A stretch of DNA of 64,000 nucleotides, taken from positions 7,608,127 to 7,672,126 of the forward strand of contig CM046844.1 of assembly GCA_025618425.1 (NCBI GenBank), written 5' to 3'. Origin of the DNA: Heliocidaris tuberculata (lineage: Eukaryota > Echinodermata > Echinoidea > Camarodonta > Echinometridae). A program made the translations under genes and the position numbers. Below are positions 36,777 through 48,100 of this stretch, in pieces (within the stretch, counting starts at the first letter, position 1; every line of letters begins with the position of its first letter). The notes below the pieces were generated by a model. That model was not told the origin of the DNA and made no database searches. It saw nothing but the letters and a program-made list of their open reading frames with translations.

Positions 36777-37138
36777 CTGCTGCTGCTGATGATGATAATG
36801 ATGATGATGATAATGGTGATGACGATGGTGATACTGATAATGGTAATGATGATGATGATGCTGATGGTGGTGATGCCGATGATGATGGTGACGGTGAAAA
36901 TGGTGGTGATGATGGTGATGATGACGATGATGATGATGATGATGATGGTGATGAGGATGGTAATGATGACGACGATGATGATAATGACGGTGATGATGAT
37001 CATCATGATGATGGTGGTAGGCCTAATGATGATGATCATAGTGGTGACGATGATCATGTTGGTGAGGATGGTGATGAGGATGGTGATGATGATGATGGTG
37101 GTGGTGATGATTATGATGAGGATGATGACGATAAATAC
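36777..37138. repeat. GAT/GGT trinucleotide microsatellite
   Basis: About 360 bp of interrupted (GAT)n. Overlapping Ile-rich and Met-rich open frames on the two strands are artefacts. Confidence 0.96.
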
Positions 37139-37490
37139 TATTAAAAGTGGATAGTGGTGTGCTCTGCAGTTTTTATGGACCATTCTTAAAAATGAGTTGC
37201 CTAAAGTAAACTAAGCGCCCGTCGGCGTGGGGTCATGTTTGGACATCAATTTTTACGTGTGGTACAAAAATTGAGGATGTTCGTGCCCTCTAGACCCCCC
37301 CCCCCCCACACACACACACACATACATACACACACCATCTTCGGGGTGCACTCTGGTAAACCGACACAACAATAATTTTGTTTTGTTTTGTTTTGTTTTG
37401 TTTTGTTGTTTTTTTTTTTATATGAGTGGTTGAATTGAAATAGGATTACACAAAACGACGGCAGTCAGTGACTCGTGTAATGTGAATAAG

Positions 37491-37638
37491 CAAATAATTA
37501 CCGTTGGTGAAGGTGATGGGACAAACTATCACTTCCGAGGCGATCTGGATGTAGCTATCTTTCCGAAGCGAAGCTTAGGAAAGATAACGTATAAGTGATA
37601 GTACGTCTCATCGCCTGATATCAAAAGGTGATTATTTG
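37491..37638. mobile_element. Fold-back element, about 148 bp
   Basis: CAAATAATTACC...GGTGATGGGAC...ACTATCACTT...GATAGCTATCTTTCC-type left half pairs with GGAAAGATA...AAGTGATAGT...CTCATCGCC...GGTGATTATTTG at the right. Imperfect hairpin; no superfamily assigned. Confidence 0.6.
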
Positions 37639-38982
37639 TTTTTTATTTTAGTACGCTTATGGAGCTATTCGTAAAGGTCACGCACTTTTCATTCTGACTA
37701 TTCGTAAATTAAAGGCCACGCACTTTCATTTCGCGCGTACCCAAAATATAGATAACGCATTGTGGCTCTATATTGGACTGAAGAGATCAGCGAAACACAT
37801 AACTACTATTCCGTCAAGGTCACGAACTTTTCTTCTCGGGGTCGATTGATGGGGATACTCTCACGTGATTACCTTTTGACCAGTCTAACAGCAACATTCT
37901 TAGTATGCATGGTATGTGGAATAATATAATACGCTATATTTAAAAATATACCACAGAACTACAGTCAAATAAAGTAAAATAAGCAAAATTGAGTTTTTGA
38001 AACCCGTATGATTAAATAAAACTTCATTTTGCAACAACAAATTTCATTTTAAAACATTAGAATGCTTAAATGGCAAAAACATTTTGAGAAGCAATAAGAT
38101 CCACACAAAGGTTGAACCCGCCAATTTACTTTTTTAAATGAATGAGTATATTAATATTGGTAGTTTTAATGCCTGTTCAATTAGGTATAGTGTATATTCC
38201 AGGGTTAAAGAATTCAATTAGTTTATGATATTGACCGCGGAACACTTTTCACGGAAGAGACTGAACAATTTATTACTCTATCGATGAAATCGCTATGTCA
38301 ATAGACCATGTTCTATTCAGGTACACATTCTGGTTACAGACAGAAAGGAAATGTTTGTTCCGATTTCGAATGAATAAGACTATGTTCTCTCTGCGCTTGA
38401 CCTTTGTACCATATTAAGTGGATTGCCGCTACTATCTGCTCTATTGCGTATTACCGACACCAATCCGCAGAGACGAATGGTAGAGACAAAATGTGCCCCT
38501 CCCCCTCACACACACACACACACACACACCTCACATTCTTTGATCCGCCTTCGTTATCAGTCAGATTTGTAATTGCGATCATAGGTCATGTTTTGCGATC
38601 GTGCGTAGCCAGGGGGCGGATGGGGAGGTCGCCCCCAACCCCCCCCCCCCGAAAAAAACAATAACAAACAAACAAACAAACACGCCAATTGAAAAAGAGA
38701 GAGAGAGAAAAATCCTAAAAAGGTGCTACGAGCCGTTATACCTTCCTCTCAAAATATGCTGAAACGTCAACGCTTTCGCGTTTCGCGAGGTAGGCGGGGA
38801 AACTCCCCCTCCCTACACCCCTCCCCCGGCGGAGCTCGCGTGCTCACAACCGCCCCCTAGCTACGCGGTTGCACACTCTTGAACTCATCATGTTCAGTGC
38901 TGTCGGAAAATGCTCACTGTTGAATACATGTGCACTTAGTGTAGGCTAGGCTCTGTACAGGGTGTAAGTTTTTGAGTGAGAT

Positions 38983-39100
38983 ATGGCGTTCGGGGGCCTT
39001 TATCTGCAGATTTTGGTGGCAGCGTTGTGCCTTCATGCTAGTGCCTGGTTTCTGCTGATATCAGCTTGGTTTAGCACAATATGGAAATGTCTTTTATTAG
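38983..39100 (+). CDS. GH3 gene candidate exon 1, hydrophobic N-terminus
   Basis: ATG followed by 38 codons encoding a mostly hydrophobic stretch (LYLQILVAALCLHASAWFLL and on), consistent with a signal peptide or membrane anchor. Ends TTA G|GTAAGA, a strong donor, in phase 1, which matches the acceptor at 55396. Animal GHDC proteins also start with a hydrophobic segment. Linkage across 16.3 kb is inferred. Confidence 0.5.
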
Positions 39101-42100
39101 GTAAGAAAGTTGCACCTGCCATCACTTCCGTCTCTTCCGCTCTTTCCTATGCTCGTTACATGTATCTATCTATCTATCTATCTATATCATGTATATAATA
39201 ATAGCGGGAGCTTTTTCGGCGGTTCAGCGCCGTAAACTTCTTTGCCGCCGCTCCTCGGAACGCGCCCTTTGTGGGAACAGGTAGAAGAGGTGCCGAGGCA
39301 GTGCAACGCCGGGTTCGTATTTCGCGAAAGCCCGCCGTTTGGCTGCAAAATATGATTTTTCATAACAAGCCGCCATGGACAAAGACAACCTGGATGGCTT
39401 GCAACCTGCTACGCCCACTGCCTGCCTATACACGAACGTACACGAACCGTCTAAAAATAGCAATATGGCCACGAGTGCTCGCAAATACCACCCATCCAGT
39501 ACCCGTAATCCATGAGCATTCTGTAGCTTTATACCAGGCGTCCGTATTTCTTTCCCAGGAATCAGTTGGTTCTACAACGGGAGAAACACGAGATTTAAAC
39601 CTCTGAATATTTAAATGATGATCTTGGACAGTTTTTCTTGCAATTCAGATCTTTCATAATACCGAAAAAAGGACACAGAAGAAGAAAAACAAGAAGGTTA
39701 CAATGTCCGTTATATAGAAGAGTCTTCACGGAAGAAATCGCAAGGCTTTCCAGCCACCAATCCAAGAAAAAAACCGTACCGTATTGCATCAAGGAGACAA
39801 ATTACAGACTTCGCGGTATCCACCACAATGGTGCATGGTGGAGTTCCCTGGAGTTAGTAATCGATGAATATGAGTAAAAGACAGTGACTGTGATCATTGT
39901 GACTACTAAGATTATGCCTGTAAATACTAACATCAATTAACCAAAAAAATAATCATAACCACTCAGGCCCAAGAAACCTTAATTTTTTATTTACTCACCC
40001 ATGACATGACCCAAAAATTAATGTCTTTAACTAAAGATCCTTCTTGCAATACAATAATTGTTTAATGTTTGTTTGAAAAGAGTTTTGTTGCAAAAAAAAA
40101 TAATTACCATTTACAATTAATCCTGAACTATGGCCACAGAGGTATAATTCAAAAAAATATATCTTCAATGATACAGCACTTCTTACATATGAAGCTGTAA
40201 TTTGCAACTTATAGACAAAAGCACATAATACGTTTCCCGTATTATTTTCCTTATAATTCAGCAGCTACCTTTAAAAACAAATATCTAGCATTCACCAAAA
40301 TAGATTTATTGCATTTTGCAACAAAAATCTTCACATTTTTCAGTCCACATAAGGGTTATTTTTGCCTTTCCAACTATTATGTCAAATAACAAGTCTAATT
40401 GTTGCAATCAAACTCATCCTAATTTCAATAGTGCCCGTGGATTTCCACGGGTTCCACTAGTCTATATAATAATAGCGGGAGCTTTTTCGGCGGTTCAGCG
40501 CCGTAAAATTTTTTGCCGCCGCTCCTCGGAACGCGCCCATTGGGGGAACAGGTAGCCGAGTGGCCGAGGCAGTGCAACGCCGGGTTCGTATTTCGCGAAA
40601 GCCCGCCGTTTGGCTGCAAAATGTGATTTTTCATAACAAGCGCCATGGACAAAGACAACCTGGATGGCTTGCAACCTGCTACGCCCACTGCCCGCCTGTA
40701 CACGAACGTACACGAACCGTCTAAAAATAGCAATATGGTCACGAGTGCTCGCAAATACCACCCATCCAGTACCCGTAATCCATGAGCATTCTGTAGCTTT
40801 ATACCAGGCGTCCGTATTTCTTTCCCAGGAATCAGTTGGTTCTACAACGGGAGAAACACGAGATTTAAACCTCTGAATATTTAAATGATGATCTTGGACA
40901 GTTTTTCTTGCAATTCAGATATTTCATAATACCGAAAAAAGGACACAGAAGAAGAAAAACAAGAAGGTTACAATGTCCGTTATATAGAAGAGTCTTCACG
41001 GAAGAAATCGCAAGGCTTTCCAGCCACCAATCCAAGAAAAAAACCGTACCGTATTGCATCAAGGAGACAAATTACAGACTTCGCGGTATCCACCACAATG
41101 GTGCATGGTGGAGTTCCCTGGAGTTAGTAATCGATGAATATGAGTAAAAGACAGTGACTGTGATCATTGTGACTACTAAGATTATGCCTGTAAATACTAA
41201 CATCAATTAACCAAAAAAATAATCATAACCACTCAGGCCCAAGAAACCTTAATTTTTTATTTACTCACCCATGACATGACCCAAAAATTAATGTCTTTAA
41301 CTAAAGATCCTTCTTGCAATACAATAATTGTTTAATGTTTGTTTGAAAAGAGTTTTGTTGCAAAAAAAAATAATTACCATTTACAATTAATCCTGAACTA
41401 TGGCCACAGAGGTATAATTCAAAAAAATATATCTTCAATGATACAGCACTTCTTACATATGAAGCTGTAATTTGCAACTTATAGACAAAAGCACATAATA
41501 CGTTTCCCGTATTATTTTCCTTATAATTCAGCAGCTACCTTTAAAAACAAATATCTAGCATTCACCAAAATAGATTTATTGCATTTTGCAACAAAAATCT
41601 TCACATTTTTCAGTCCACATAAGGGTTATTTTTGCCTTTCCAACTATTATGTCAAATAACAAGTCTAATTGTTGCAATCAAACTCATCCTAATTTCAATA
41701 GTGCCCGTGGATTTCCACGGGTTCCACTAGTCTATATAATAATAGCGGGAGCTTTTTCGGCGGTTCAGCGCCGTAAAATTTTTTGCCGCCGCTCCTCGGA
41801 ACGCGCCCATTGGGGGAACAGGTAGCCGAGTGGCCGAGGCAGTGCAACGCCGGGTTCGTATTTCGCGAAAGCCCGCCGTTTGGCTGCAAAATGTGATTTT
41901 TCATAACAAGCGCCATGGACAAAGACAACCTGGATGGCTTGCAACCTGCTACGCCCACTGCCCGCCTGTACACGAACGTACACGAACCGTCTAAAAATAG
42001 CAATATGGTCACGAGTGCTCGCAAATACCACCCATCCAGTACCCGTAATCCATGAGCATTCTGTAGCTTTATACCAGGCGTCCGTATTTCTTTCCCAGGA

Positions 42101-45100
42101 ATCAGTTGGTTCTACAACGGGAGAAACACGAGATTTAAACCTCTGAATATTTAAATGATGATCTTGGACAGTTTTTCTTGCAATTCAGATATTTCATAAT
42201 ACCGAAAAAAGGACACAGAAGAAGAAAAACAAGAAGGTTACAATGTCCGTTAAATAGAAGAGTCTTCACGGAAGAAATCGCAGAGCTTTCCAGCCACCAA
42301 TCCAAGAAAAAAACCGTACCGTATTGCATCAAGGAGACAAATTACAGACTTCGCGGTATCCACCACAATGGTGCATGGTGGAGTTCCCTGGAGTTAGTAA
42401 TCGATGAATATGAGTAAAAGACAGTGACTGTGATCATTGTGACTACTAAGATTATGCCTGTAAATACTAACATCAATTAACCAAAATAAATAATCATAAC
42501 CACTCAGGCCCAAGAAACCTTAATTTTTTATTTACTCACCCATGACATGACCCAAAAATTAATGTCTTTAACTAAAGATCCTTCTTGCAATACAATAATT
42601 GTTTAATGTTTGTTTGAAAAGAGTTTTGTTGCAAAAAAAAATAATTACCATTTACAATTAATCCTGAACTATGGCCACAGAGGTATAATTCAAAAAAATA
42701 TATCTTCAATGATACAGCACTTCTTACATATGAAGCTGTAATTTGCAACTTATAGACAAAAGCACATATACATTTCCCGTATTATTTCCCTTATAATTCA
42801 GCAGCTACCTTTAAAAACAAATATCTAGCATTCACCAAAATAGATTTATTGCATTTTGCAACAAAACTCTTCACATTTTTCAGTCCACATAAGGGTTATT
42901 TTTGCCTTTCCAACTATTATGTCAAATAACAAGTCTAATTGTTGCAATCAAACTCATCCTAATTTCAATAGTGCCAGTGGATTTCCACGGGTTCCACTAG
43001 TTTTTTAAATTATTGTTTGCTTTCACAAAATAAAGGTGTACTGCTGATAAAAATTGAATTATTTTTAAGTTTAAAACTGTCCAGTCTCGTATCATTTTAT
43101 ACGTGTTGTATCACTGTGTATTAATACATCTACATGTATTATACTAGTATACTGACCTGACTTCATCATGAAATGATGTACATGTATTTACAATACTGAC
43201 TATATAGTCCATGGGCCAGGAACCGAAAAGGTCCCCCCCCCCCCCCCCCCTCCCCTTCATAGGCAAAATTTTTAATGATTTTTTTTCCTGTTAGTTAGGA
43301 GCCTCAGCTCTCAGCTATCAGAATCTGCTTGTTTGCCATAAAGTTGGTTGTGGGTGTGGCCACCAGGGCCGTTACCATGGCAACGGATCAAGAAAAAATT
43401 TGAATTTTAGGAAAAGTCATATAATTCCAATTAATTCACCAATCTCAAAACACTTTGCAAGCATCCTAATATATGTATTTCAAGGTGCCAGATCGATTGC
43501 AACCACAATCAGAGTCATTTGAAGTCAAGACTATGTTTAAAAAAAAAAAAAAATTAATGGCCGTTACTATGGAAACGGTACCATAAAAAGCTAGTATTTT
43601 GAAAAAAAACTCTAAACTTATCAACATGAAATAGCCGAAAAGGTGTCTGCACAAGCCTGAAGTATGTTTTTGTATTAGCTAGGACCCTCAGCTATCATAA
43701 TAATGCCTGTTTGAAGTACTGCTGGTGGTGGGTGTGGCCTCTATGGCCGTTACCTATGGTAACAGATCAAAATATACTGGAATTTTAGAAAATACTGTAA
43801 TTCAATAGCTTTGAAATATATGGTAGGCATCCTGATATATGTATTTCAAGCTGCCCAATTCATTGCAACCACAGTCTGAGTCATTTGAATTTATGGGCGT
43901 GTCAAAAAAGGACGTTGCTATGAAAACGGTCCAACAAAAAGCTGTTATTTGTGAACAAAATCTATAATTAACCATTACAAAATAGAAAGAAAAGGTGTCT
44001 GCACAGTGTTTAAAAATGTTTTTATATTATTTATGAACCTCAGCTATCATAATTTGCCTGTTCGACATAATGGTGGTGGTGGGCGTGACCGCTAGGGTTG
44101 TTACTATGGTAACACATCAAGAAATACATGAATTTGAGATAATACCATATATTTGATATCTAACAACCAGTCCTGAAATACAAGGCAAGGATCCTAATAT
44201 ATATCAAGCTTCCCGACTGATTCTAACTACAATCTGAGTCATTTGAAGTCATGTGCTTGTAAAAAAAGGCCGTTGCTATGGAAACAGTCCCACAAAATGC
44301 TGATATTTGTGGAAAATATCTATGATTAATCAATACAAAATAGAAAACAACTGTCTGCACACTCTTGAATCATGTTTTTCTGTTAGCTAGGACCTTCACC
44401 TCTCATATTCTTCCTGTTTGACATAAAGTTGGTGGTGGGCGTGATCATTAGGGTTGTTACCATGGTAACACACCAGGGAATTGTATTATAGAAAATACCA
44501 TATATTTTTAATTCAACATCACAAAAACAAATTGTAGCCATCTAACTATATGTATATTGGGGTGCCCGTTCGATTGCAAGCAGAATCTTAGTCAATGGAA
44601 GTCACCGTCATGTTAAAACATGGATGTTGCTATAGAAAAAGTATGGTAAAAATGGAATATTTCTGTAACGAATCAATACAAAACACAGAACTAGTGTCTG
44701 TACAGCCGAAATGGTGTCAGCTAGAACCCTCAGCTATCATAATCAAAAGCTTCCTAATAGCCACAAAGTGGGTTGTGGGTGAGACTGTCAAGGTAGATAC
44801 CATGGTAACGCATCAAGAAATATCAGAGTTTTAGAATGATAAATAATAATAAATTATGGTTTATTCAAAGAATCATTCAGATTCGCAGCAAAAAGCCAAA
44901 TTGCACGTGATTTACATAAAGGAACATTGAATTATTACATATAAACATCGTAAAACATTGAAACTCTAGAGAAAAAAATCTGGAAGAAAAATACATGTAT
45001 ATAACATTATAAGTTAGGAATAAAGACTGGCAAGACGTTTAAACAAACAACAACAAAAAACATGAATGATTAACGGAAAACAGCAAAAAAACAGTTTAAA

Positions 45101-48100
45101 CAATTAAAAGTACAATGTTTTGAGGAGAATAATGATCTTACTTACCCAGGACAGCCACATCAGTAATATTACTGCCTTGTAATTATCATTACCCCAGCAT
45201 CGCCCGGTACACATTTAATACATCTTGGTCAAGAGAAAAAATTGTGGGCAAAACATCTTGCCCAGGGATGTAAGCACCGATCAAGGATCGAATCCAATAC
45301 GTCTCGTATGAGAGTGAAAGGCCTTCACCAATATACCACAGTGCTTCCACCATGTACTTGTAATGTAAGGAAGTACAATATAGGCATCTAATTATCCACA
45401 ATTGAAGCTGCACCTTTGATTGCAATCAAAAGCTGGGTCTCTTTAGGTCACGGTCATATGAAAATATGCTGTTACTAAAGGAATAGCATAATAAGAAAGC
45501 GAATATTGTTTTTGAAGAAAGGGATATTTATTTATCTAAATCATGAATTATCATAAACAAGTGCCTGAGTTTACGAATATGTAATCTGTCCTATTGGTTC
45601 AAATCTAGACTGAGAATATTTTCCAGGTTGGAGGCCTCAAGTTCATTCCTGGTAGGATACTTGTTATGACAAACGAAGATGCAAATGTTAAAATAGATAT
45701 GCATGGCTTCTGAAAATTCATTCCATAAGCCAATTCATGATTGAAACAGTACCACTGTACTACTAAACTTTGACTGATTGATAGGTGTTGTACTGATTGT
45801 GGCTGTGAGCACCAACAGCATCTTAAAAATATTGGCATTTCAGAAAGTGGCATTGTTGTAGTTTAACATTTAAAACAATATAACAGTCTAGACATGCTAG
45901 GTATCTCCACTGCAAGCAGCCTGAATGATTGCACTGAAAATGTTAATCATTTAAGACCATGATCATATCCAAGTATGGTCGCTGCTAAGGCAGATATATG
46001 ATCAAAAATCTATTTTTAGAAAAAAAGGTGGCATATTTCTGTGATTTTACAACACGAAGCATAATGTTTGTGACAATATTTTTTTTTAAAATGAGTTTCT
46101 GACTGTACTGCTAACAGCAATCAGTGTGTCAGTATTGAGTTCATGGTCAACTAAGAACTAATAAGCAGTGTAGTAAAATCACGCAAAACCGTTATAACGG
46201 TTTAGCGTTATATTTGCTGATTGTTACGTAAGCCCCGCACAGCGAGGTCGAACGGTCTAGCGATTTTCCTAGTCTCTTATTAGTCGTTCGCCCGTATTTG
46301 ACCCAAGTGTTGTGCATACAGAAAAGGAAGACAGAGAGAAGACAAAGAAATACATAAAGAAATTTAAAAAAGATATAAAGAATAAAAACAAAGAATTACA
46401 TAAGGAAAAATGAAGACAGAGAAGAAAAACAAAGAAATACATAAGGAAAAAAGAAGAGCGGAGAAAAACAAAGAAATACATAAGGAAAAAGGGAAGACAG
46501 AGAGAAGAAAACAAAGAAATACATAAGGAAAGGAAGACGGAGAGAATAAAAACAAAGAAATACATAAGGGAAAAAGAAGAGAGAAAAAAACAAAGAAATA
46601 CATCAAGAAATAAAAAGAAGATATGGAGAATAAAAACAAAGAAATACATAAGGAAAAATGAAGACAGAGAAGAAAAACAAAGAAATACATAAGGAAAAAA
46701 GAAAAGCGGAGAAAAACAAAGAAATACATAAGGAAAAAAGAAGATGGAAGAAAAACAAAGAAATACATAATAAAAGGAAGACGGAGAAAAGAAAAGCAAA
46801 GGAATACATAAGGAAAAAAGAAGAACGAAGAAAAACAAAGAAATGCATAAAGAAATAAAAAGAAGATATGGAGAATAAAAACAAAGAAATACATAAGGAA
46901 AAAAGGAAGACAGAGAGAAGAAAAACAAAAGAATACATAAGAAAAAAAGAAGAGCGGAGAAAAACAAAGAAATACATAAAGGAAAAAGGGAAGACAGAGA
47001 GAAGAAAAACAAAGAAATACATAAGGAAAAAAGAAAGACAGAGAGAAGAAAAACAAGAATACAAGAATACATAAAGAAAGAAAAGGAAGATATGGAGAAT
47101 AAAAACAAAGAAATACATAAGGAAAAAAGAAGATGGAAGAAAAACAAAGAAATACATAATGAAAGGAAGACGGAGAGAAGAAAAACAAAGGAATACATAA
47201 GGAAAAAAGAAGAGCGAAGAAAAATAAAGAAATACATAAGGTAAAGGGAAGACAGAGAATAAAAACAAAGAAATACATAAGGAATAAAGAAGATAGAAGA
47301 AAAACAAAGAAATACATAAAGAAAGAAAAGGAAGATATGGAGAATAAAAACAAAGAAATACATAAGGAAAAAAGAAGATGGAAGAAAAACAAAGAAATAC
47401 ATAATGAAAGGAAGACGGAGAGAAGAAAAACAAAGGAATACATAAGGAAAAAGGAAGAGCGAAGAAAAATAAAGAAATACATAAGAAAAAAGGGAAGACA
47501 AAGAGAAGAAAAACAAAGAAATACATAAGGAAAGGAAGACGGAGAGAAGAAAAACAAGAAATACATAAGGGAAAAAGAAGAGAGAAGAAAAACAAAGAAA
47601 TACATAAGGGAAAAAGAAGAGAGGAGAAAATCAAAGAAATACATAAGGAAAAAAAGAAGACAGAGAGAAGAAAAACAAAGAAATACGTAAGGAAAAAAAG
47701 AAGATAGAAGAGAAACAAAGAAATACATTAAGAAATCAAAAGAAGACAGAGAGAAAAAAAAACAAAGAAATACATTAAGAAAAAAAGACAGATAGAGGAA
47801 AAACAAAGGAATACATAAGAAAAAGAAGACAAGAGAGAAGAAAAACAAAGAAATTCATCAGAAAAGAATGAAGATAGAGAGAAGAAAAACAAAGAAATAC
47901 TATAGTACTGCTGCCACGCCAGCCGTGTTGGTCATCATACACACGTGGATATTTGACAAACAACGACTGTCATTGCATCTATCAGGCGTTCTTTTCAGCT
48001 GCTTGCAAAAGATGAATTATGATTTTGATTGATTTATAGCAAAACGCCACGGGGAAAAAAAATTCGCCGCGGATAGACTGATCAAGTATATATTTCTCTT

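Noticed and set aside
36737..37183. 148- and 126-codon open frames rich in Ile or Met
   Set aside because: Products of the GAT microsatellite.
40551..40622. Possible functional tRNA gene in the Helitron-like unit
   Set aside because: Only A and B box resemblance; no acceptor-stem pairing or anticodon arm that I can fold. Kept only as a Pol III-like signal.
39224..42417. Repeated small open frames (65, 70, 79, 88, 109 codons) in the Helitron-like units
   Set aside because: The repetition comes from the tandem DNA units. The frames overlap on both strands and have no recognisable domain, so conservation of the frame cannot be told from conservation of the DNA.
46269..47848. Long minus-strand open frames of 415, 494 and 371 codons, rich in Phe, Ser, Leu
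   Set aside because: They overlap each other in different frames across a purine minisatellite; the repeat unit simply lacks stops on that strand. There is no start context, no domain and no splice logic.
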